Numbered from the stretch's first letter, positions 1-7,561 are shown. The stretch: DNA of 10,139 nt from JBGOUJ01 sp041477005 (GCA_041477005.1 JBGOUJ010000252.1:1-10139); one strand, 5' to 3'. The notes: generated by a model not told the origin, from the letters alone. Program-made: numbers and translations.

Positions 1-278
1 ACGTGGCAGGCGGCGCAGGCCGACTTCTTGGCCTCCGCCGTCTTGTGCATGTTGGCCTTGTAGTTCAGCGGGGCCGTCGCATTCTGGGGAAACAGTTGGT
101 CGTGGCAGACCTTGCAGTTTCCTTTTTCCCGCTCGATATGCTGGGCGTGAGGGAAAGTGACATTTCCCATCGCCGACTTGAAGACAATCTTCTCCGGGGG
201 CTTCTTCTCCTGCCCTGTCAGGGTGAGGAACCCCATCGTCAGAACCACTCCGGTGATCAGACCAAAGGCACGCCTCAT
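1..278 (-). CDS. c7-type periplasmic multihaem cytochrome, 3' end cut by window
   Basis: Small periplasmic electron carrier; the first 92 residues are visible and the C-terminus lies outside the window. A signal peptide (MRR, then a hydrophobic stretch at residues 4-21) precedes two CXXCH haem sites at residues 55-59 (CKVCH) and 88-92 (CAACH). FPHAQH at 42-47 supplies the upstream histidines that often act as distal ligands in the cytochrome c7/c3 family. Triheme c7 proteins are usually somewhat longer, so at least one more haem site probably follows. The ATG at 278 has a strong GAGGAGG ribosome site 7-8 bases upstream. A GG-N10-GC element at 304-319 could be a sigma-54 promoter giving a leader of about 15 bases. 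It probably accepts electrons from the membrane cytochromes encoded at 2403-5464. The haem sites are certain; the exact subfamily is inferred. Confidence 0.85.
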   Translation of the reverse strand, partial: MRRAFGLITGVVLTMGFLTLTGQEKKPPEKIVFKSAMGNVTFPHAQHIEREKGNCKVCHDQLFPQNATAPLNYKANMHKTAEAKKSACAACH

Positions 279-303
279 TCTGTTTCCTCCTCGGCAGCAG
301 CGC

Positions 304-319
304 CGCACTCCAGGGACCA
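304..319 (-). promoter_or_regulatory. candidate sigma-54 -24/-12 promoter for the c7 cytochrome
   Basis: On the minus strand the sequence is TGGTCCCTGGAGTGCG, with the invariant GG and GC separated by exactly 10 bases. It matches about 7 of the 12 specified bases of TGGCACG-N4-TTGCW, so it is weak alone. It sits 26 bases before the ATG, leaving room for a short leader with the ribosome site. The same geometry recurs upstream of other genes here, and a sigma-54 activator is the next gene. Confidence 0.35.
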
Positions 320-402
320 AACGCCGGTCCTAAACCGCTCCCTCACGGGCCCAGCGAGCATTCCGGCTCGGTTTACGCTTCTCAACCGGGGCCGGACGGA
401 AC

Positions 403-1746
<1,344 letters not shown>

Positions 1747-1754
1747 CTGGCCTC

Positions 1755-1760
1755 ATTATA
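1755..1760 (-). promoter_or_regulatory. TATAAT -10 hexamer of the activator gene
   Basis: A perfect TATAAT on the minus strand ends 8 bases before the activator's ATG. No convincing -35 lies 16-18 bases upstream (GGTAAC or GTAACC at best). Transcription from this -10 would begin almost at the ATG, giving a nearly leaderless mRNA in which GAGG, 4 bases before the ATG, could not act as a normal ribosome site. It may be real or chance. Confidence 0.35.
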
Positions 1761-1850
1761 ACAGCCTACCCCCCCAGGGTTACCCCACTAAAGCGCGCCA
1801 AATTACGCACTTTCGATGCGGCGGCTGCCCCAATTCCCAGGGGTGAGGGT

Positions 1851-1866
1851 TGGCATCCCGATTGCT
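1851..1866 (+). promoter_or_regulatory. sigma-54 -24/-12 promoter of the cytochrome unit
   Basis: TGGCATCCCGATTGCT matches the sigma-54 consensus TGGCACG-N4-TTGCW at 10 of 12 specified bases, with GG (1852-1853) and GC (1864-1865) separated by exactly 10 bases. Predicted transcription starts near 1877, leaving a leader of about 34 bases that contains GAGG at 1899-1902. It lies between a divergent sigma-54 activator and the first gene of the cytochrome unit, where such a promoter would be expected. The 100 bases upstream should hold the activator's binding sites; I could not define a clear palindromic pair there. Confidence 0.8.
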
Positions 1867-1910
1867 GAATCAAGGGTGGGAGCCGGTCCGGCGGCGCCGA
1901 GGCGAGCACG

Positions 1911-2255
1911 ATGCAAACGATACAACTGGCTCTGAGCGATTCGAAATATTGTGAAGCGTTGCGGGAAATGCTCGCCCAGGACGCCTCTTTCCGGAACTGC
2001 CAGATCGAGCTTGTCTCCGTTCCCCAGCCCCCCAAAAGCGGCGTGTGGGTGATAGACAGCAGAGTCCTCGACCAAGCGCCCCTGCCGCTGCCCCATCCCG
2101 AGCGGGTCGTCTTGATTACGAAGAATGATCCGGAGAAGTTGACCCGCGCCTGGAACGCCGGCATCGTTTCTGTAGTTTTTGAGCAGGATTCCTTGAGCAC
2201 GGCGATGCTGGCGATCCTGGCGGCGCGGTATCGAACATGCAAAACTGTGATCTAA
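1911..2255 (+). CDS. stand-alone degenerate receiver-like protein
   Basis: A 114-residue soluble protein that looks like a response-regulator receiver fold without an output domain. Visible features are a first strand and helix (IQLALSDSKYCEALREML, residues 4-21), a third strand VWVIDS (45-50) whose Asp49 sits near the phosphorylation position, a fourth strand VVLITKND (66-73) with Thr70, and a fifth strand VSVVFEQ (86-92). The usual acidic pair after strand 1 is reduced to Asp10, and the conserved lysine after strand 5 is missing, so normal phosphotransfer looks unlikely. The start at 1911 has GAGG 8 bases upstream and follows the sigma-54 promoter at 1851. No kinase gene is nearby. As first gene of the cytochrome unit it may feed back on the activator or another partner; this is speculative. 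It could also be an unrelated alpha/beta protein. Confidence 0.75.
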   Translation: MQTIQLALSDSKYCEALREMLAQDASFRNCQIELVSVPQPPKSGVWVIDSRVLDQAPLPLPHPERVVLITKNDPEKLTRAWNAGIVSVVFEQDSLSTAMLAILAARYRTCKTVI

Positions 2256-2270
2256 GCCAGCCACCGCTCC

Positions 2271-2318
2271 CTTACGGTCGCGGCTCGGAATACCCTTGTG
2301 CCGAGCCGCGACCGTGAG
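2271..2318. repeat. strong intergenic hairpin, 18-bp stem
   Basis: Two 18-base arms, 2271-2288 and 2301-2318, are reverse complements except for one T-G pair, with a 12-base loop (2289-2300). The inner core is ACGGTCGCGGCTCGG against its exact complement. No T run follows on either strand, so it is not a standard intrinsic terminator. It lies between the receiver-like gene and the first cytochrome gene and could act as an mRNA processing or stability element, or be a REP-like repeat. Its GGTCGCGG core also occurs in the dispersed repeat copies B and C. Confidence 0.85.
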
Positions 2319-2402
2319 ACGCTGTGACGGAATCGATTTCGGGCGCGAATGAACGCGAACGGCCATCCATTCCTTCACACCTTCTGGACTGATGGAGCGG
2401 TC

Positions 2403-4040
2403 GTGGCCCAGTTTGGGATGAGACTTGCCACGCGATCAATTCTGTTTTGTTGGGTGCTGGCGGCCGGCGCGGCTGCGGCGCCGACTTGCGATAATTGCCA
2501 CAGCCAGGGGCAAAAGCTGCCCCACACCGCCCACGCGGCGGTGAGCTGCGACACCTGCCATCCGGGTCACGAGAAGGTCCCCCACCCGGCGGGCGCTTCC
2601 ACCATGCAGTGCGAAACCTGTCACTCGGCGCAGGCCGATCAGACGGCGATCGGCGTGCATGGCCGAGCGCGGCAGCAGGGGAACAGTGGCGCCCCGACCT
2701 GCGCCACTTGCCACGGTAACGCCCACGAGATCGCGCTTCCCGGCACGACGCCGTTCCGCCGCAACATCGTCGAGACCTGCGGGATGTGCCACAGCGATGT
2801 GGCCGCGCAGTTTAAGCAGAGCGTGCACGGCCAGGCGATCGAGAACGGCGTGCGCGCCGCGCCGGTGTGCACCGACTGCCACGGCGAGCACGCCATTCTG
2901 AAGCCGTCCAACCCCGGCGCGCCCACCAATGCGGCCCACGTCCGCGAGACCTGCGCGCGGTGCCACGGCAACGTGCTGCTGACGGCCAGGTTCGGGCTGC
3001 CGGCCGACCGCATCCTCAGCTACGAAGCGAGCTACCATGGCCTGGCCGCCAAGGCCGGCTCGCAGACGGTGGCCAACTGCGCGAGCTGCCACGGGATCCA
3101 CCTGATCCTGCCCTCGTCGGATCCGCGCTCGAGCATTTCTGCGGCGAACCTGCCGGCGACCTGCGGCCATTGCCACCCCGGCGCCGGCGGGCGCTTCTCG
3201 CTGGGGCCGGTGCACGTGGTCGAGAACCGCACCGAGGCCCCCGCGGTACGAGTGGTGCGGAAGGTGTATCTCGTCCTGATACCTCTGTTGGCCGGCCTGA
3301 TGGCGCTGCACAACTTCGGGGACTGGGTGCGCAAGCTGCGAGCGCGCCTGGGCGGCGCGTTGCCCGGCCGCGCGGCGCCGCCCGGCGAGCTGCGCATGTA
3401 TCCGCTCGAGCGCGCCCAGCACGCGCTGCTGGCCGTCTCGTTTGCGGTGCTGGTGTGGACCGGCTTCGCCCTCAAGTATCCCGGCGAATTCTGGGCGCGG
3501 CCGCTGGTGGCGTGGGAGTCCGCCTGGCCCGTGCGGGGCGTGATCCACCGCGTCGCCGCCGGGGTGTTCCTGGCCACCGCAATGCTGCACCTGCTCGCGC
3601 TCTTCCTGAGCCGCCGGCTGCGCGCGCACTGGCAAGAGATGTATCCCCGCTATTCGGACGTGCGCGAAGGCGTGGCTAACTTCGCCTTCAACCTCGGGCT
3701 GCGCCCGGCCAAGCCCCCGCTCGCCTCGCACTCCTACATTGAAAAAGTAGAGTACTGGGCGGTGGTTTGGGGCGCCGCGGTCATGTCGCTCAGTGGGATC
3801 CTTCTCTGGGCCGACACGTTCTTTCTGCGGCATCTGCCGAAGACGGCGCTCGACCTCGCCACGGCGGTGCATTTCTACGAGGCGATTCTGGCGGCTCTTG
3901 CCATCGTAGTTTGGCACTTCTATTTCGTCATCTTCGACCCGGACGTCTACCCCATGGACACGGCCTGGCTGAGCGGCTACTCGCCCCGCCTGCGCGCCCG
4001 GCGCCAAACCGCCGATAATCAGGAAGACAGAACCGAATGA
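2403..4040 (+). CDS. nine-haem c plus b-type membrane cytochrome (CbcL-like quinol oxidoreductase)
   Basis: Inner-membrane cytochrome, 545 residues from the GTG at 2403. I chose this start because GGAG lies 5 bases upstream and it leads straight into a signal peptide ending in LAAGAAAAP; ATG at 2349 would add 18 residues without a ribosome site, and ATG at 2418 is also possible. Nine CXXCH sites follow at about residues 29, 49, 70, 100, 126, 156, 184, 226 and 254, forming a periplasmic haem wire. The C-terminal half has five hydrophobic helices (about 285-305, 339-359, 381-402, 451-472 and 490-510) with helix histidines (303, 340, 382, 396, 490, 505) suited to two b haems. Nine c haems before a b-type domain is the arrangement of Geobacter CbcL, a menaquinol oxidase feeding periplasmic carriers. 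The next gene overlaps by 4 bp (ATGA). The quinol role is inferred from family resemblance. Confidence 0.9.
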   Translation: MAQFGMRLATRSILFCWVLAAGAAAAPTCDNCHSQGQKLPHTAHAAVSCDTCHPGHEKVPHPAGASTMQCETCHSAQADQTAIGVHGRARQQGNSGAPTCATCHGNAHEIALPGTTPFRRNIVETCGMCHSDVAAQFKQSVHGQAIENGVRAAPVCTDCHGEHAILKPSNPGAPTNAAHVRETCARCHGNVLLTARFGLPADRILSYEASYHGLAAKAGSQTVANCASCHGIHLILPSSDPRSSISAANLPATCGHCHPGAGGRFSLGPVHVVENRTEAPAVRVVRKVYLVLIPLLAGLMALHNFGDWVRKLRARLGGALPGRAAPPGELRMYPLERAQHALLAVSFAVLVWTGFALKYPGEFWARPLVAWESAWPVRGVIHRVAAGVFLATAMLHLLALFLSRRLRAHWQEMYPRYSDVREGVANFAFNLGLRPAKPPLASHSYIEKVEYWAVVWGAAVMSLSGILLWADTFFLRHLPKTALDLATAVHFYEAILAALAIVVWHFYFVIFDPDVYPMDTAWLSGYSPRLRARRQTADNQEDRTE

Positions 4041-5464
4041 AACTGCCTCTCAGCGAAAAGCTGCTCTCGCCCTTGGTGTACCTTTCGAACAACGCGCTGA
4101 GTTTCCTGGGAGTGCTGCTCGCCACCACCGGCGGCGTCTCCTGGTTCTTCGTTCTGCCGGCGGAGCTGTCGGGGGCGGCCCTGCACCCGTATCTCGGGAT
4201 CCTGGCGTTCCTGATCCTGCCCGGGCTGTTCTTCGCCGGTCTGGCCCTCATACCGGCCGGCATTTACCTGCGCTTGCGAAACGAACGGCGCCGCGGCATT
4301 TACCCCCAGGAGTTCCCGCCGCTCGACTGGGCTAACCGCGAGTTTCGCCGCCTGGTCGTTTTCATCGGCGTGGTCACGCTGGCCAACGTCATCATCGGGG
4401 GCAATTTCACCTACTCGGCGGTCAACTACATGGATTCGGTCAACTTTTGCGGCCAGTCCTGCCACACCGTGATGAAGCCGGAGTTTACCGCCTACCAGGA
4501 TTCGCCCCACTTCCGGGTGAAATGCGTGGAGTGCCACATCGGAGCCGGCGCTTCCTGGTTCGTGAAGAGCAAGATCAGCGGCGTACGCCAGGTGTTTGCG
4601 GTAATTTTCAATACCTATTCGCGGCCGATCCCGACGCCGGTACACGATCTGCGGCCGGCCCGGGAGACTTGCGAGGAGTGCCACTGGCCGCAGAAATTCG
4701 GCGGCTACCGGCTGCGGATACTCCCCAAGTTCGCCGAGGACGAGCCGAACACCGCCACCAAGACGGTGTTGCTGATGAAGATCGGGGGCGGATCCGAGAT
4801 TTTCGGCATCCACGGCGTACACCTTGGACCGGGCGTGGTGATCGAGTATCTCTCCGACCATTCCCGCCAGACCATTCCCTGGGTGCGCTACACCGACGGG
4901 GCCGCCCGCTCGGCCGAGTTCACGGCGAAGGACTGGAATCCGCGGGAGAAGGGAAAGCTCGAGCGCCGCACCATGGATTGCCTGGACTGCCACAGCCGGC
5001 CCAGCCACGCCTTCGAGATGCCGGAGACGGCGCTGGACAAAGCCCTGGCCGCCAGCCAGATCCCGGCATCGCTGCCGTTTGTGCGAAGGGAAGGGGCGCG
5101 GATTCTAAAAGCCGCCTACGCCTCCTCGGCCGAAGCGGCGCGCGGCATCCCGGCCGCGCTCGACGAGTTCTACCGCAAAGAACGCCCCGCTGTGTACGGC
5201 AGCCGCCGGGAGGACCTTCAGAAAGCGGGGCGGGCGCTGGTGGCCATTTTCAACCGGAATGTTTTTCCCGAGATGAAAATCACCTGGGGAACCTACCCCA
5301 ACAACATCGGCCACACCGACTTTCCCGGCTGCTTCCGCTGCCACGACGACCAGCACGCCAGCAAAGAGGGCAAGACCGTTCCCCAGGACTGCAGCGCGTG
5401 CCATCAGTTGGTGGCCATGGACGAGGCCAAGCCGGAGATTTTGGGCAAGCTGGGGATCGAGTGA
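4037..5464 (+). CDS. NapC/NirT-family multihaem cytochrome c (membrane quinol dehydrogenase)
   Basis: A 475-residue membrane-anchored cytochrome. Hydrophobic segments at about 22-40, 53-79 and 106-124 give an N-terminal anchor longer than the single helix of classical NapC/NrfH. The periplasmic part carries five CXXCH sites (163-167, 212-216, 315-319, 432-436, 452-456) and a first site spelled CGQSCH at 138-143, a CX3CH motif. That site is followed by TVM, recalling the CXXCHXM first haem of NrfH. The stretch CVECHIGAGASWFVKSK (163-179) is typical of the NapC/NirT family, which takes electrons from menaquinol and passes them to periplasmic reductases. The ATG overlaps the preceding stop (ATGA), with AGGA upstream, so the two cytochromes are translationally coupled. 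No reductase is encoded alongside, so the final acceptor is unknown. It ends this unit and converges on the minus-strand genes. Confidence 0.92.
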   Translation: MKLPLSEKLLSPLVYLSNNALSFLGVLLATTGGVSWFFVLPAELSGAALHPYLGILAFLILPGLFFAGLALIPAGIYLRLRNERRRGIYPQEFPPLDWANREFRRLVVFIGVVTLANVIIGGNFTYSAVNYMDSVNFCGQSCHTVMKPEFTAYQDSPHFRVKCVECHIGAGASWFVKSKISGVRQVFAVIFNTYSRPIPTPVHDLRPARETCEECHWPQKFGGYRLRILPKFAEDEPNTATKTVLLMKIGGGSEIFGIHGVHLGPGVVIEYLSDHSRQTIPWVRYTDGAARSAEFTAKDWNPREKGKLERRTMDCLDCHSRPSHAFEMPETALDKALAASQIPASLPFVRREGARILKAAYASSAEAARGIPAALDEFYRKERPAVYGSRREDLQKAGRALVAIFNRNVFPEMKITWGTYPNNIGHTDFPGCFRCHDDQHASKEGKTVPQDCSACHQLVAMDEAKPEILGKLGIE

Positions 5465-5508
5465 CGTTGGGACCAAACTAAAACCAGGGCAAACGGCGGG
5501 ACTGACCT

Positions 5509-5588
5509 AAAACCAAGGCAAAAGGCAAAGTGCAAAAGGCAAAAGTCAAAAATCAAGGTGCGCGGACTCCGTCCGTGACCATTTTCTT
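5509..5588. repeat. dispersed intergenic repeat, copy A
   Basis: An 80-bp copy whose reverse complement matches 7413-7492 over its full length with about five differences by eye. It combines an A/G-rich part built from GGCAAA units with a GC-rich part, GCGCGGACTCCGTCCGTGAC, containing the small hairpin CGGAC-TCC-GTCCG. The left edge carries an imperfect tandem duplication (CTAAAACCARGGCAAA at 5478-5493 and 5507-5522). It fills the gap between convergent genes and may serve there as a transcription boundary. Confidence 0.85.
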
Positions 5589-5609
5589 AACGACGCCCTA
5601 GCGAGATTC

Positions 5610-5834
5610 TCAACAGGCCGGGGATTGATTGAGGCAGCCGAAGACGGCCTGGTCAAGCTCGTGCATCAGCCCCGACAACTCAATCCCCCCGCGAAGGGCG
5701 GCGGTGCGGATGGCACAGTCGAAGCAGCAGAGCCGGATGCCCGCCTCCTCGAACACTTCCCGCGTCTGGGGATACCGCCGGACCACATCGCGAACCGTGT
5801 CGCTCGATTGGACGAACTGAGTGAAGTTGAACAT
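5610..5834 (-). CDS. small Cys-rich protein, DUF1858/ScdA-N-like
   Basis: A 74-residue soluble protein. I start it at the ATG at 5834, which shares a base with the stop of the upstream gene (TAATG), so it should be translated by re-initiation; the in-frame ATG further upstream (5882) would lie deep inside that gene. The pattern DTVRDVVRRYPQTREVFEEAGIRL (residues 12-35), followed by Cys36, Cys37 and Cys40, resembles the DUF1858 and ScdA N-terminal (DUF542) helical domains, in which cysteines at the helix end form a redox pair or bind metal. ScdA/RIC proteins repair iron-sulfur clusters under nitrosative or oxidative stress; whether this short protein does so is unknown. Cys67 and Cys74 lie near the C-terminus. 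Its partner is the two-helix membrane protein encoded just before it. Confidence 0.8.
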   Translation of the reverse strand: MFNFTQFVQSSDTVRDVVRRYPQTREVFEEAGIRLCCFDCAIRTAALRGGIELSGLMHELDQAVFGCLNQSPAC

Positions 5835-6118
5835 TAGTGGCCTATTGCCTCGAAGCCCTTCATGTAAGTCTGATAAGACCACAGAGCAAACAGGATCACG
5901 ACCAGGATCGCCGAAACAACGGTCAGCCCCTTACCCCAGGAATCGATCACCGTCAGCTTGTGAGCGATCGCCGCCTGCAGATCGGAGGCGCCGCGATCCG
6001 CCAGGGCTAGCCCGGGAGGGTCGTTTACCGCCAGCCGGAGCCGATACAGGGCCAGGATGATCACTACCGTGGTGACGGCGGCCCAGCCGATCATCCAAGG
6101 CATCAAGTCCATGTGCAT
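5834..6118 (-). CDS. two-helix small membrane protein, function unknown
   Basis: A 94-residue protein that I do not recognise. Hydrophobic helices at about 8-27 and 64-82 flank a polar loop (28-63) containing VNDPPG and His53, the pattern of a small membrane subunit or anchor. The ATG at 6118 has an excellent GAGGAGG site starting 12 bases upstream. A sigma-54-like element at 6145-6160 precedes it. Its TAA overlaps the ATG of the Cys-rich protein gene (TAATG), so the two are probably made in fixed ratio and may form a membrane-tethered redox pair. This pairing is inferred from gene structure only. Confidence 0.8.
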   Translation of the reverse strand: MHMDLMPWMIGWAAVTTVVIILALYRLRLAVNDPPGLALADRGASDLQAAIAHKLTVIDSWGKGLTVVSAILVVILFALWSYQTYMKGFEAIGH

Positions 6119-6144
6119 AACTACCTCCTCTGGTGAGACCTCAC

Positions 6145-6160
6145 CGCAATTCCCTTACCA
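6145..6160 (-). promoter_or_regulatory. candidate sigma-54 promoter for the membrane/Cys-rich protein pair
   Basis: The minus strand reads TGGTAAGGGAATTGCG, with GG and GC exactly 10 bases apart, the full TTGC -12 core, and about 9 of 12 consensus bases. The GC is 27 bases before the ATG, predicting a leader of about 16 bases that just includes the ribosome site. It resembles the element at 8855-8870. Confidence 0.55.
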
Positions 6161-6197
6161 AATGGACCGGGTAACACCAATCGCCCGGTTAAGACCC

Positions 6198-6327
6198 AAA
6201 ACCAAGTCAAAGTCAAAAGGCAAATTGCAAAAAAATCAAAGTGCGCGGACCTCCGTCCGCGACCATCCGCGTTATGAAAACCCACTTCCTTGATGCGCGC
6301 CCTTTGCACTTTGCCTTTTTGCCTTTC
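6198..6327. repeat. dispersed intergenic repeat, copy B (degenerate)
   Basis: In the same orientation as copy A. An A-rich half (6198-6240, AAAACCAAGTCAAAGTC and a GGCAAA-type unit) is followed by a GC-rich half (6241-6266) with the hairpin arms GCGGAC and GTCCGC. About 35 bases later an opposing arm with TTTGCACTTTGCCTTTTTGCC (about 6303-6323) is complementary in type to the A-rich half. It is more diverged than copies A and C. It lies in the gap of about 220 bases between the universal stress gene and the sigma-54-like element at 6145. Confidence 0.75.
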
Positions 6328-6337
6328 CCGCTCGCGC

Positions 6338-7222
6338 CTAAACGCTTATGACCGGGCAGGGGGACTCCCGAATCAAGGCGTAGGCGTGCGTGCGCAGCCG
6401 GCCGATCAGGCCGTTATGCGCGCTGCGCCCCACCAGCAGCAGGTCAGCGCCGGCTTCGGCGGCAGCTTCAGACACGAAGTCAGCGACATCGGCGGTGTCG
6501 ACGTAAATCTCGGCGCGGCAGCCGACCTTTTCCAGAAGCTTATCGGCCCGCTCCCGCGCGGACTTCAGCAGCACGCCGCGCCACTCGGGCCCCAGGTACT
6601 GGCCGCCGCGGCCGCTAACGTCAAGCGACGGCGCCGCATGGATCACCACCATCTCGGCCTGGTAAGCCGCTGCAAACTCGGAGCCCCACCGCAGGACGGT
6701 CTCGCTGTGCTTGCTGAGATCCAGGGCGCAGGCGATGCGGTGGTAGGGCCGCGGATCTCCGGTCGGGAGGTCGGGCACATGAGTGCCGGTAAACACCGGG
6801 CAATTCACGTCGTGCAGCACCTTGGCGGTGACCGAACCCAGGATGAACCGGCGGAACGGCCCGTACCCATGGGTCGGCATCACGATCAGGTCGATCCCGC
6901 CGCTTTTGGCGAATTCGCTGATCTCCCAGCCCGGATCACCCACCACGACCACCGTCTCGACGGCGCGACCGGGGGCGATCGTCTTTGCCAGGCACTCTAA
7001 TCGCCGGGTCCGCTCGGTGACGGTTTCCTCGTCGACCAAATCGAGGCCGGTTGCGTAGAGGGCGCCCTCGAAGGCCGCAAATTGGGACCGCACCGGCGGA
7101 ATCACGTGCAAGAACGACAGGGCCGCATCAAACCGCTGCGCGAGCGCGACCGCGTGCTTGCCGGCGGCTGTCGATCTCTCGGAAAAGTCCACTGGGACCA
7201 GAATCTTGCGCATCGTCAGCAT
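6338..7222 (-). CDS. tandem universal stress protein (two Usp domains)
   Basis: A cytoplasmic stress protein of 294 residues from the ATG at 7222, chosen because GGGGAGG lies just upstream and the Usp fold begins at once with MRKILVPVDFSE (4-15); longer starts would extend into the promoter region. Domain 1 (about 4-145) has a nucleotide-binding signature with P116 in place of the first glycine, then G119 and G129-S130 spaced by nine residues (GX2GX9G(S/T) type), so ATP binding is possible. Domain 2 (about 160-294) begins HRIACALDLSKHSE and ends with LLLVGRSAHNG but lacks the final G(S/T), so it probably does not bind ATP. Usp proteins in anaerobic clusters are often induced by low oxygen or respiratory arrest. 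A sigma-54-like element at 7250-7265 suggests co-control with the cytochromes. Confidence 0.93.
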   Translation of the reverse strand: MLTMRKILVPVDFSERSTAAGKHAVALAQRFDAALSFLHVIPPVRSQFAAFEGALYATGLDLVDEETVTERTRRLECLAKTIAPGRAVETVVVVGDPGWEISEFAKSGGIDLIVMPTHGYGPFRRFILGSVTAKVLHDVNCPVFTGTHVPDLPTGDPRPYHRIACALDLSKHSETVLRWGSEFAAAYQAEMVVIHAAPSLDVSGRGGQYLGPEWRGVLLKSARERADKLLEKVGCRAEIYVDTADVADFVSEAAAEAGADLLLVGRSAHNGLIGRLRTHAYALIRESPCPVISV

Positions 7223-7249
7223 CTTCCACCTCCCCAGCAAGGGTAGAAA

Positions 7250-7265
7250 TGCACTTGTAGGACCA
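7250..7265 (-). promoter_or_regulatory. candidate sigma-54 promoter for the universal stress gene
   Basis: The minus strand reads TGGTCCTACAAGTGCA, with GG and GC exactly 10 bases apart and about 8 of 12 consensus bases. The -12 GC is 28 bases before the ATG, leaving a leader of about 17 bases with the GGGGAGG site. The geometry is nearly identical to the elements at 304 and 6145. Confidence 0.45.
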
Positions 7266-7358
7266 CAAAGGGGCGTTGAAAAATAAAGCACTTTCGGAAC
7301 CGGCGAGGCGAGGTGGGTCATTTAGCGCAGGTGGCCCCTCGCGAGTCGGGGAAGGAGG

Positions 7359-7535
7359 AAAGGCAAAAGGCAAAGTGCAAAAGGCAAAAATTAAGGAAGG
7401 GAACATTTATTAAAGAAAATGGTCGCGGACGGAGTCCGCGCACCTCGATTTTTGCCTTTTGCCTTTTGCACTTTGCCTTTTGCTTTGGTTTTGACTTTGG
7501 GCGCCGCGAGGGCCGCTTGCCTTGGTTTTGACTTT
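7359..7535. repeat. dispersed intergenic repeat, copy C, composite inverted element
   Basis: The largest copy. It consists of a left arm rich in GGCAAA units (7359-7392), a spacer, and a GC-rich block at about 7421-7444 whose core CGCGGAC-GGA-GTCCGCG is a 7-bp hairpin. An opposing right arm (about 7446-7480) repeats the left arm in reverse complement; the core TTTTGCCTTTTGCACTTTGC is shared. A duplicated TTGGTTTTGACTTT follows (7485-7498 and 7522-7535). Positions 7413-7492 are the inverted counterpart of copy A. With the promoter at 7250 it accounts for the gene-free stretch 7223-7561. No transposase or real gene is visible in it. Confidence 0.85.
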
Positions 7536-7561
7536 AGCTTCGGCCGGGGCCGTTGGATGGC

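Noticed and set aside
1832..1847. Minus-strand TGGGGCAGCCGCCGCA as a sigma-54 promoter for the activator
   Set aside because: Spacing fits, but the -12 half lacks the TTGC core (CCGC) and the -24 half is poor; a TATAAT lies nearer the gene.
1766..2378. Minus-strand frames across the divergent gap and the receiver-like gene
   Set aside because: They run through the sigma-54 promoter and hairpin and lack ribosome sites and coding-like composition; the plus-strand gene has both a promoter and a ribosome site.
2436..4007. 523-codon open frame on the minus strand
   Set aside because: Antisense to the nine-haem cytochrome. The translation is Arg/Gly/His-rich with no domain, whereas the plus frame has nine CXXCH sites and membrane helices.
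4019..5008. 329-codon open frame on the minus strand
   Set aside because: Antisense shadow of the NapC-like gene, an effect of high-GC codon use; no recognisable motifs.
7359..7480. Repeated GGCAAA-type units as a CRISPR array
   Set aside because: Units are 6-10 bases, irregular and inverted about a hairpin, without unique spacers or cas genes.
7313..7531. 72-codon plus-strand frame in the stress/radical SAM gap
   Set aside because: Its Lys/Gln/Phe-rich product is a read-through of the GGCAAA-type repeat, not a gene.
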